Source: Zelonia costaricensis
Lineage: Eukaryota > Euglenozoa > Kinetoplastea > Trypanosomatida > Trypanosomatidae
Direction: 5' to 3'
Assembly: GCA_030849075.1 (NCBI GenBank)
Contig: JASAOO010003526.1
Location: forward strand, 26,004 to 90,003
DNA: 64,000 nucleotides
The notes beneath the pieces were generated by a model, which ran no database searches, was not told the origin of the DNA, and saw only the letters and a program-made list of their open reading frames with translations. The position numbers and the translations under genes were made by a program. Shown here one piece after another: positions 51,001-59,184 of the stretch (its first letter is position 1; each line of letters begins with the position of its first letter).

Positions 51001-51156
51001 CCGCTCAAGGTGTCCACCTTGCTGACCAGCGCTGCAGCCGCGGCGGAGGGCGGCGGCGCCGGGGGCAGAGCTGATGCGGTCGCGCCGCCGCTGCCCTCGC
51101 ACCGCGCCGCCGTGCGCCACGCCATCTTCGAGAAGATGACCTTTAAGAAGACTTGA
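48064..51156 (+). CDS. EXO1: Exonuclease 1 (RAD2/XPG family 5'-3' nuclease)
   Basis: A 1030-residue nuclease acting in mismatch repair, end resection and flap removal. It starts MGIKGLWQAL with metal ligand Asp30 in VAVDMYVWLHR, continues with VCVFDGAEMPMKG, and has the I-domain IVAPYEADAQLAFLCREG and SEDSDLIAYYCP with acidic metal ligands. The SGCDYVPNLRGIGVKKAFRL helix-hairpin part is also present. The EXO1 form is indicated by GIKGLWQAL plus the CIISKLD segment. Three low-complexity insertions break the nuclease core (about 77-115, 185-215 and 316-384). Residues from about 570 are mostly disordered except a Cys/aromatic patch at about 838-863 (FGYWQCNKAHSVFESC). QTSLTAFG near 545 only loosely resembles a PCNA-binding box. 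The start is the conserved MGIKG; the upstream open frame is not conserved. Confidence 0.93.
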   Translation: MGIKGLWQALRAYVDDGHLSQFRGQRVAVDMYVWLHRCVHRSVRIRTEAVVAYLDAKYSNTALPSEMESIGGSGGIASYPKDCVGGGDADGVSASGSASPVPPPLCVDDVLVLDDQLLTLVLDKVAALQRFGVVPVCVFDGAEMPMKGGTDEERQRRRTEAFQEALRKLEQLYCEVHRRRQWGAAASATNDIEGGGGGGPAPSRRTSSVLPHDHRLYEEAVVLMEKAVDISTELAHAVIQVLKEERHVECIVAPYEADAQLAFLCREGYVAAAASEDSDLIAYYCPCIISKLDTFSGKCEVLQPPQCAPLFFRMFAGSSAAPASPAAGTALSGPHRHSGSDSADGSSTHARLRAAALTAMQQRGGDGRGEPHGAPSAGATSGAASFTYESFLLGCIMSGCDYVPNLRGIGVKKAFRLVARATSLRECFSTLEREYGFPADELARYRHRILEAFYCFAHHLVYSPLTHELVTYHPLPPVPLAKHGNTTSSSSTAALKTQLVGALWTAQTAQEVCAQCLKDPCTLQLYQGTFHACVARYLQRTRRGQTSLTAFGGFHSMTSNRVVVHLSQRQQDPQHHQSQQQHQQRQHTSSGEAGLTTRACVREDEADFGAPLKRQRVATGFIGDAGRKPHAAAAGSAAAASEVVVVRSRFFMVRGRTAVQERWSDSGSESDDTAPMSNTCASAVEADAHRDDFFSALAHKPAQRRPEAPSAAFEALQITAGSRTDASTASSLASADDDGTSPLSASSPAFARAAALSPTSSPSAESASEGEGAVTGRSAAQGVDASSAVGVHGARGCLAETPDVEPYTYGIEPPPAEATSTSPDVSAQSSAPAAACSCPFGYWQCNKAHSVFESCFLGKQWGREAPPPPPPSATSPASQLSCATLAAPPSPSASPPASPTPSPQPVASLVASSTSLGSGGGPAAYVPRAFRPPRSTAAPLQASAFSPVSPPASGVSPAVAAPLHTRDMNAALVGASTVAPLKVSTLLTSAAAAAEGGGAGGRADAVAPPLPSHRAAVRHAIFEKMTFKKT

Positions 51157-51815
51157 CGGCTCGGCGCGTGAACTTGTGTGCGTGCGTGTGAGCGCGGGGA
51201 TGCGTGGGCCAGACCGCGGCGCTCTCATGCCTGGACGTACCGGCCTCCTCTTTGCGGGCTCTCGCTCGTCGTGCACGAGCTTCCAACTTGTCACAGCAGA
51301 TGCACGCACACACACACACACACACATTTATATGCACATTCACGGATTCAGACAGTGTGCTGAGCATGGGAGGCGGCTGTTCTCTGCAGCGGCGAGTGCT
51401 TGACTGCCGTCATCGTGTCGGACACGGTCGCCGCAACGTGGGTGGGGTGAGTTTGGCGTCTGTATTGCGCGGAAGGGAACGGGAGCAGGGTGGGTGGACA
51501 AGACTCTGCTTGCGGCTGCGTGTCGCGGACACAGGAAGACGTGCATCGGTTCTCTACGACTGCAGCACCCTTTCCCAACGTGTGGCTCACGGACCCACCG
51601 GCTACCTGAGATGCCTGCAACGGCCACCGTGCATGCCCCGTCGCTCTTCCGCACCGCGCGAGGTACCTCTCCACCAGCACTGCTGGTCTTTCGCTCCACA
51701 CACAGTACCTTCTGATGCTTCAGCTCAATCGCCTCCCCCCCTGGTCTTTATCTGTGCGCTGGTGATACACACACACAAACATACACACAGTGCGTCTTGT
51801 ACGAGTAGGGGTGCG
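51157..51815 (+). other. Intergenic spacer EXO1 - 1157-residue protein
   Basis: About 660 bp, no gene. CA run at 51305-51326. A pyrimidine stretch around 51700-51745 precedes the next start. Confidence 0.45.
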
Positions 51816-54800
51816 ATGCGGAGCTGGGGCGCGTGGGCGGTGTTGCCACGCGGCGACACCACCTCCGCCTCCCGCTTCAGGATGCCGCCCTGCCCCACTC
51901 CGGCCATGATCCCGTCTTACCAGCGATGTTTGCGCTTCTCGTGCCTGCGTGCCGCCTCGACGTCCCCTCTGCTGTGCGCCCTGCCTAGAGCTCGCGGTGC
52001 TTCGCTGCGCCTACGTCTACGGAGCGGTACACACAGGGCGGCGGCCGCGCCAGTGCGGCCCTACAGCACCACCACCAGCAGCGGTAGTAATGGTGCTGTA
52101 TTCGCCTCGGCCACTGCTGTCCTCGCCGAGCCACAAGCACCGCCTGCAGCCGCGCCCACGGACAGCAATGCCTCAGCTTCGCCGGCCAGCTCCCACGGCC
52201 TTCACAGCTCCGCTACATCGCCCCGCGCACAGCAGGACATGGCGACTCTGCTGACATCTCTTCATCACGTTCAGCGCCTGCTACGCCGGCTTCCCGTCGG
52301 GCACTCGTCCACTGTCCTCCACCTCAACGAGCTGCCGTCGAACGTTCAGGAGAAGTTGCCGGTCGTCGTGCAACAGTATCAGCGGCGGCTGCGGGCTCCG
52401 GCCGAGCCACGCACGGGGGACGACGACTACGCGCGGCTCATCACGATGCGGCCCCCTGCCCTTACCGTATCCGACACAGCGTTGTTCGCTCTCTTCCGCA
52501 CAGCGCAGAAGGAGCGGCGAGCTCAGCGGCGCCGGCATCAGGAGCAGCAGCAGCAGCAGCGTGGTGCTGCCCGTTCCTCGCCCAGCGACCCCCTCGGCCA
52601 TCTTTGCGGCCTGGAGGAGGCGTGCCTCCTGCTGCCCGATACCCGCGAGTCATTCGTTTCCCTCGGCATCGCCACAGGCGCACACCATCGCGCCCTCCCG
52701 CCGTCACCGACATCCGCCATGGACACCGTTCATGTCTCGCTGGCTTCGAGATGCACGGACCGCCGCGTCGACTACGCCGCCGTCCCGCACTACTACGTCC
52801 TTGGCGTGCCAACACGGTTGCTGGCGGAGCACGGCGACTCGAGGCACGGCGCGGTCGACCTCTCGCGGTGGCTTGTCGTGGACATGGCCACAGGGCAGCT
52901 CCTGCTGCGCCGCCGACCCCGCGACCGCACCACACCCGCGTCGGAGGCGGTGGACGCAGCGGCACCTGCTGCAGGCCGTGATGCGACGTCCGAGGCTGCG
53001 GACCTCGACGCAGAAGTCTTCCTCGCGCAGACGTACAACTTTGATCCGCGGCGCGCGTACGCGGCGGCGCTGCAGGCCGCTGCGGCTTCTCGTGGCGCAC
53101 CACCCCTCTACACGCTTTTCTACCTGCAGCTGGCGCGTGGGCAGGCGACTGTGACAGCGGGCGTCTCGCCCGAGAACGCTGGGACCACGTACCCCGCCAG
53201 CTTCATGAGCTACACGACGGAGGTGTGCACTACACGCGAACTGGCCGTGCGTGCTGCTGCGTCGAAGTCCACAACGGCCGCGGATGGCGGCAGCTCGCTC
53301 GGCTTGGCGGACGCAACGCCGCTGTTCATGTCGCTCGCGGGCAAGCGCCTGCGCTTCGGGACCGCCGCACCGCCCTCCTCCGCGTCCCCGCCTCGTGCAG
53401 GTCCGTCGGGGGAGGGTGAGCCGCACTTGTGGACGGCACAGGTTGTGCGGCGACAGCACGGCATTCACTCGCCCCAGCTGCGCTTTCCGAGCACTGGGGC
53501 GCACGCCGGCGGCACGGAGAGGTCGGCTGCGGCCGATGCGGGGCGGCAGCAGGAGGCGACAGCGCAGAGTGCTCTGCATGCCGCCGTGGAGCTGAGCTTC
53601 CACGACTGGCAGGCGATGGTGGCCGCGACGGGGGCAGCCGACGTTGGATTTACCACCGTAGAGACGGGAGCGAAGCCGCACACGTCATCAAGGTCGGCAG
53701 CGAAGGCAGCGGCCGCCTTGCACACACGCACCGCCGCCGACGCCGATGTTGCGGCGAGGACCGGGCATCGCCACCCAGACGCCGCGGCAGCGGCCTGCGA
53801 GGCGCCATCCCTCCTGGAGCGGCAGCTCGATGCTGAGGCGGCTCCCGGGTTGCGCGAGTGGCAGCGGGGCCTGCGGCTCCGTCGTGTGCCGATTGCCGTG
53901 GCACGACCGCTGCTGCCGCAGTGCTCGGCAGCGCTGCGGGCATCAGAGCTCCGTCCGCAGCCTCCGGTGGACGCGTCGGTGCATTCGCCGTCGCACTGGA
54001 CGAGTGCGTGTGGGTGGCGCGTGTCGGAGGCCCCCCTGGCGGCGGCGCTCTGGGAGGCCCTGTACCGGGGGCCTGCACCGCCGCCTTCAGCCGTGGACAG
54101 GGCGGGCAGCTTCGCCGCGCACCGCGGGGTTGACGTGCTGCCCCTCGGCATCGATCGACTGGCGCAGGCGAGGGAGCGCGTTCTGGTGCCCTTCCTCGTC
54201 CACCAGCCCCGCCGCGTCCTGCCGGAAGGGTCGGCCCTGTCCCCGCCTCACGACTGTGCCACCTCCCCGCACTTGCAGATGGCGTCCACGGGAGGGGGAG
54301 GCGCGGCGCGACCGCTGCACGGGCAGCACCGCGGGCTGAGCGCGGCTGCGGAAGAGACGGTGTGCCCCCTGCTGTGGCGGCTCGAGGAGGTGGAGCGGCT
54401 CTGTGGCTGGCACCGGCACGCAACCGTGTTCGAGCGAGTCTTCGGCACCTTCGCCGGGCTCCTGGTGCGCGAGATGTACGTGACAGTGGGTCAACACAGT
54501 CCAGCCGTGCCCATGTCCGCGACGGTGCTCATGGCGCACCCCGACCCGCCCGTGTCGCCACCGCAGTCCCCGCTTCTTCTCTTTGCGGATGTCGCTTACG
54601 TGCTGCGTGTGCTGCACCCCGCGCTGTGGGCCTTCGCGGGGCAGACCTGCACGCTGCTGGCGTCGGGCTTGTGCGTGTATCGGTCGCTCCTTGGCGCTGA
54701 TCGCGCCGCGGCAGATGCGCGTGCGGAGGGGACGACCGAGGCCGCGGATGTTGCCCTCGCGGTCGCCGTGCATCACCGCCAGCTGCGGACATGGCTGCGG

Positions 54801-55289
54801 CGCCTGCAGGCGGTGGCGCCAGCCGAGTTGCGGGCGTGGCTCGCCGCGGCACACAGCTGCACCACCGTCACGCTCAAGGCCGCCGTCGCCGTGGCGGAGG
54901 TGTCCGCGGTGCCCGCCTCCTGCCTGCCTTTTTTCGCGGGCGCCGTGTACACGGGCAGCTTAGAGGCAGCGTGTGGGGAGGCCGGCACCGGCGCGGCGCT
55001 GACGGATGGGGAGCTGAGTTGCGCCGCGGACCGACTGCTCGCACTGACCCCGTCTTGCATCCGCGTTGTGCCGCTTGTCGACTTTGTGGTGTGGGGCGCC
55101 ACCGCTTCAGACTTCTCAGACGCCTCTGTGCGCTGTCACGCGGCGGGGGCGACGAAGTGCCGTGCGGCGATGGACGAGACGGCGGATGGGGTAGCGCTGG
55201 TGCGGTACTGCATGCGCTTTCCGCGCCAGCTGTGCTGCGAGGGCGGCGACGGACGCACCGTGGCGGTGCTTCGCCTTGGTGGTCGGTGA
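51816..55289 (+). CDS. Large hypothetical protein, probably mitochondrial
   Basis: A 1157-residue protein I cannot assign. Residues 31-95 are rich in Arg, Ala, Leu and Ser with no acidic residues and end in VRPYSTTTSSG, which looks like a mitochondrial targeting sequence and cleavage region. Downstream, ordered segments (LHHVQRLLRRLP, VDYAAVPHYYVLGVPTRLL, FLAQTYNFDPRRAYAAAL, WDSFH-like patches and a C-terminal helical part from about 850) alternate with low-complexity linkers. A poly-Gln/Arg stretch lies near 240-255. No membrane span or catalytic motif is recognised. In-frame ATGs at 51891 and 51906 are alternative starts, because an AG lies just before the former; the presequence-like part would remain. 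Uniform GC3-rich codon use and few repeats support real coding. Confidence 0.8.
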   Translation: MRSWGAWAVLPRGDTTSASRFRMPPCPTPAMIPSYQRCLRFSCLRAASTSPLLCALPRARGASLRLRLRSGTHRAAAAPVRPYSTTTSSGSNGAVFASATAVLAEPQAPPAAAPTDSNASASPASSHGLHSSATSPRAQQDMATLLTSLHHVQRLLRRLPVGHSSTVLHLNELPSNVQEKLPVVVQQYQRRLRAPAEPRTGDDDYARLITMRPPALTVSDTALFALFRTAQKERRAQRRRHQEQQQQQRGAARSSPSDPLGHLCGLEEACLLLPDTRESFVSLGIATGAHHRALPPSPTSAMDTVHVSLASRCTDRRVDYAAVPHYYVLGVPTRLLAEHGDSRHGAVDLSRWLVVDMATGQLLLRRRPRDRTTPASEAVDAAAPAAGRDATSEAADLDAEVFLAQTYNFDPRRAYAAALQAAAASRGAPPLYTLFYLQLARGQATVTAGVSPENAGTTYPASFMSYTTEVCTTRELAVRAAASKSTTAADGGSSLGLADATPLFMSLAGKRLRFGTAAPPSSASPPRAGPSGEGEPHLWTAQVVRRQHGIHSPQLRFPSTGAHAGGTERSAAADAGRQQEATAQSALHAAVELSFHDWQAMVAATGAADVGFTTVETGAKPHTSSRSAAKAAAALHTRTAADADVAARTGHRHPDAAAAACEAPSLLERQLDAEAAPGLREWQRGLRLRRVPIAVARPLLPQCSAALRASELRPQPPVDASVHSPSHWTSACGWRVSEAPLAAALWEALYRGPAPPPSAVDRAGSFAAHRGVDVLPLGIDRLAQARERVLVPFLVHQPRRVLPEGSALSPPHDCATSPHLQMASTGGGGAARPLHGQHRGLSAAAEETVCPLLWRLEEVERLCGWHRHATVFERVFGTFAGLLVREMYVTVGQHSPAVPMSATVLMAHPDPPVSPPQSPLLLFADVAYVLRVLHPALWAFAGQTCTLLASGLCVYRSLLGADRAAADARAEGTTEAADVALAVAVHHRQLRTWLRRLQAVAPAELRAWLAAAHSCTTVTLKAAVAVAEVSAVPASCLPFFAGAVYTGSLEAACGEAGTGAALTDGELSCAADRLLALTPSCIRVVPLVDFVVWGATASDFSDASVRCHAAGATKCRAAMDETADGVALVRYCMRFPRQLCCEGGDGRTVAVLRLGGR

Positions 55290-55310
55290 CTTCTGCGGTT
55301 GTACACATTC

Positions 55311-55420
55311 GCGTGTGCGCCGTTGGGTCCGCCGGCACACACGCATGTGCCCTTGCGAGTGTCGTCGTCGTTTTCGGTGATGCCCGCGCAGGCGCTCACC
55401 GTCTGCGCGGGCATCACCGA
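55311..55420 (+). repeat. Two tandem stem-loops in the 3' flank
   Basis: Hairpin 1: 55311-55322 pairs with 55333-55344 (11 of 12 pairs, 10-nt loop). Hairpin 2: 55374-55391 pairs with 55403-55420, 18 perfect base pairs with an 11-nt loop (left arm begins tcggtgatgcccgcgcag). They start 22 nt after the stop at 55287-55289, so they would lie in the 3' UTR of the 1157-residue protein gene. Confidence 0.85.
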
Positions 55421-56990
55421 CCGCAGCGTCGATACGCACCGATGCAGCCACGCTAGGATAAGAAAGGGATTTAACAAACATCAGGGCAACGCTCCGCTCC
55501 TTTGTGCTACACCCGTTCGAACGCACAGGTCGGCAGTCACCCAGAGGCAGAGAGCAAGAGTACTCGTAGTGCGCACGAGGCGCCCTGTCACCTCCGCTCC
55601 CCGAATTCTCCTCCTCCGCACTGCATCTCCTGCACGGCTCCACTTCATCTCTCCCGCCTCTCTCTCTCTGTCCCCTCCTTCCCCGCCATCCTCGCCGTTG
55701 TGCTGATGCACGGCACGACAACCTCACATCGGCGCCAAATGTAAATCACACACACACACACACACGAACCCCCACGCCTTTCTCCATCCCCCCCACCTCA
55801 CCACTGCACCCCTTATTGCCTCGCCCCAACAGTAGAAGCAAGATAGGAGAAAACAGACAAGTCCAAAACGGTGAGAGTCGACCTCCGCCCCCCCCCCTCC
55901 TCACCACCCCCCTCCCCCTCCACCTCCATCATTGTAGCAGTCGCCCTTGAACCGCCCCCCCGCCTTGCGACGCCTCTCCCCTCATCTTTTCCCCTTTTGC
56001 GTTCGGGTCACCTCCCACCCCTCCCCTCCGTTCCACACATCGCGTCTGCGTTGCCTTGCCTGCTTCTCTGTTTGCTCTCCCTTGCTCTCTCGCTTCGAGG
56101 TGCAGGACGCGTTCCTGCGCGTGTGTGAGGGAGGCTGTGTTGCTTGACCCCCCCCCCCCCACTACCCTCCTCCTTCTGCCGCCTCTCGCTACTTGTCTGC
56201 AACGACGTGCTGTCGCTGCCTGCGTCTCCACTTTTTTATTTTTTCTTTTTTGCTGCCTTGCTTCCTTCACTGCGTGCTCGTCTGTCTGTGTGTGTGTGTG
56301 TGTGTACTGTGTGCTGCGTGCGCGGCCCCTCCGTCCCCTTCGCTCCCCTTCGGTGCCTTTGTTGCCTCGTCACGCCCCATCGCGTTTCTCGCTGACGGCG
56401 GGGGGCCGTAGACCCCCTCTTCTACTTCTCCATCACCTCCTGCCGATCTGCTGACCCGCTCCTCCCCCTTCCCCATCCGCTCTCTCCTCCTCTACTCCGG
56501 GCGTTGCGCACCGGCGGTCCTCCCCCTTCGCCTCCCCCCGCTCCGCCCGCTGACTGCCACCGCGACTCTCCCGCTCCCCCACCACCGCGGTGCAGCAGCT
56601 GTTGTTCCGCCTTTGCCCGTTAGGGGGACGCCCGTCAACTGACCTACTCCGCCGCGCGCGATACGCTATAAACCTTCAACCTTCAACCCCCTCACATACC
56701 CCTGCCTCCTGGGTCTTCTCGTCTCACGCCCACCGCCCTCGATCGGCTACACGCACAAGAACACCGCCTCTCACCCCCTCCTTCTCTCTCTTGCCCCCCC
56801 CTCTCCCACCAGAGCTACACAGGTGTCGTGCGGCGAGTGCGTCTGCGATCGCCTCAAGCCTCAGCGCCAGCGCTGACGGTTGCCTCTGGGCTGCTCTGTT
56901 GTTGTTCTCCCTTCTGGCACACACACCTAAGCCGGTGGACGGTGCAGCACTGCAAGGCCGACCCCCACTCCGCGTGACCCCGCTGCCCCC

Positions 56991-57148
56991 CCCCCCCTTC
57001 CCCGAATCCTCACTGTCCCTCCCATCCGCAGCCTTTTTTCTCTTCTCCTCTTTATTCACGCAGGCACCNCCCCCCCTTCCCCGAATCCTCACTGTCCCTC
57101 CCATCCGCAGCCTTTTTTTCTCTTCTCCTCTCTATTCACGCAGGCACC
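56991..57148 (+). repeat. Imperfect tandem duplication of ~80 bp interrupted by N
   Basis: Positions 56991-57068 and 57070-57148 are the same sequence apart from one T-run length difference and one T/C change. A single N at 57069 lies exactly between them. This may be a genuine tandem duplication or two unmerged assembly ends. Confidence 0.9.
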
Positions 57149-58009
57149 ACACCGCGTCTGGTGCAGCAGGACCGGGCAGACTCGCCGGCTCTCGTCGTCG
57201 CCGCTGTCAATTGTGCGACTTCTCCTGTCCGAGCTGCGGACACTGGCGCACTTCTCTCTCCCCCCGCCCCCCCCCTCCTCCTCCTCCTCGCCTACCGCCG
57301 GTGCTGTCTGTCCAAACGGCGCTTCGCTGCCCTCCTTGTCGCCGTCTTCCGTCCAAGCACCTCGCTTGACAGCAGCTTGCGAGGCTCGCGCAGAGATTGA
57401 CCGACCGCGGCGATCCAAAAAAACCCGCATCTCAAGCCCTGCTTTCAACTCCCCCCCTCCCTTCCCCGCTGCGTCAGCCCCCCCTTCCTTGTCAGCACCT
57501 CCTTGTTGCACCCCACCGCAACGAGTGGACGTCTTCGCCCCCCCTCCCTCCGGATAGGACGGGCGAACAGCCGCACACAAGACACACACGGCATACAGAG
57601 GCAAAGGACAACAAAGCACACAAAGCGGGGAGAGTCAAGTCACACCGGCACACAGTTACGTCACCTTTTTCTTTTCCTTCCTTTCGCGTGGGGTTTTTCG
57701 CTGTGCGCCCGCAACGCACACTCGCGGTCGTGGTCGTCGCCTCCGGTTTCGCCACCGCTTCACATCTTCTTCGGGAGGCACCCACACCACCACTTAGACG
57801 AAAGGCACACCCACACCCACACACTAGGGGGAAAGGGGGGTACCACGCCACGAGCACCACCACCATCTCGTCCCTCCTCCGTTCTGCACACATACACGCG
57901 CTGTATCCTCCTCCTCTGCGTCCCCCATCCACCTTGCGGTCCACCTCCCTGCTTCTCTTCCTCTCCGCCGGCGGCAACAGTGTAGGGCACCCTGCAAGTG
58001 TGCCAATCG

Positions 58010-58012
<3 letters not shown>

Positions 58013-58068
<56 letters not shown>
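58013..58068 (+). repeat. GT microsatellite
   Basis: About 28 uninterrupted GT units, the longest simple repeat in the window. Such runs are common in Leishmania spacers. Confidence 0.95.
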
Positions 58069-58070
<2 letters not shown>

Positions 58071-59184
58071 ATGATTTTCTCTCTCTCTCTCCGTCTGCAC
58101 CACGACCCCTTCCCTGCTGTTTGTCTCGCCTGACGGTTCATCAGCGCTGCCGCCGCCTCCAGCTGTCCAGGTCGCGTCGCTGCGTGTACCCGCGCGTTCC
58201 GCTTCCCCCTCCTCTCCTCCCGCCCCGCCCCGCCCCTCTCCTCTTCAACTTCTCCGTCTCCCATCCACCACGAGCAACACTGCGCTCCTCGTAGCTCGTC
58301 TTCTCCACTCTCGAGGTGTGCGAGTGCCGGTGTAGACGCGCTGACGCGCACCACGTCGCTTCTCCGTGTGACCTCTTTTCCCTGCTCCTGTCTTTTGCCT
58401 CCCCCCCCCTCCTCTGCTTCCTTCCTGCCCTGTTCCCAAAGTGTACCAGTCGAGTGTCTCTGTCTCTCTGTGTGTGTGTGTGTGCCTGTGTGTGTCTGGA
58501 CGCTTCGTTTCTTCCCTTGTCATCACTGTTACTACCGATTGCTCGTGTTGAACCTCTCCCTCCCCTCCCCCAAAGCCAGAGCTCGCACGACGAAGGTCAC
58601 CCTCTCCTTCTCCACTTTCTTCATCTTGTTTGAACTCGTGCGTTGTGTGCACGTGTCTTTCGAAGCGTTTGTGTGTGTCTGTATGTGTTTGCCTCCCCTC
58701 TTCTCCCTTCCATTTCTTTCCTTTTACTCCCTCATCAGCGCTGCGCTTCTTGGCTCGCGTGAGCTCCTCTCTCCCTCCCTCCCATCACTTCACTTCAGTC
58801 CTTTGTCTCGCTCTCTCTTCCCCGTCTGTTTGACTTTTCCATCTCCCCTCCCTATCTCCCCTCCCTCGTCTCCACGGCGTACCACCTCCATTCTGTTCTT
58901 CGTTTCCACCACCCCTCTCTGGCTTGATTGTTGTGCTGACCTGTAGTTTGGCTCTAGCATTCTTTCTCACACGTGTGTGTGTGGGTGTGGGTGTAAGCGA
59001 GTGCTTGCCTCCTCCCACAGCAGTGCTCAGGAAGTGCCTGGCTGCCCTCGAGTTCTGCATCGCCGTGCGCTGTGCCCCGGCTTCGGCCTCAGCCGTCCCG
59101 CAACGAACAGCGCAGGCGTGCGCCCGACGCACCACCACGGCAGACACTCTCACCCGCGCGGACGGCAGCCACCGCGCTCGCGCA

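Larger units (their letters stand above)
55290..59184 (+). other. Very long intergenic spacer with hairpins, GT array and N
   Basis: About 3.9 kb without a supported gene, the longest gap inside the cluster. It starts with two strong inverted repeats (separate entry). It then becomes C-rich (55880-57600), holds the duplicated ~80-bp unit around the N at 57069, and a GT array (58013-58068). Long open frames here are Pro/Ser-rich pyrimidine-tract translations. A TTG-initiated extension of the next gene from 58924 was not used. Confidence 0.5.

Noticed and set aside
48064..51156. PCNA-interacting box QTSLTAFG in EXO1
   Set aside because: The second aromatic residue of the consensus is missing (Gly), so it is only a weak resemblance.
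56590..57369. 259-codon frame across the N
   Set aside because: Pyrimidine-tract translation full of Pro/Ser/Leu, spans an undetermined base and a duplication, no domain.
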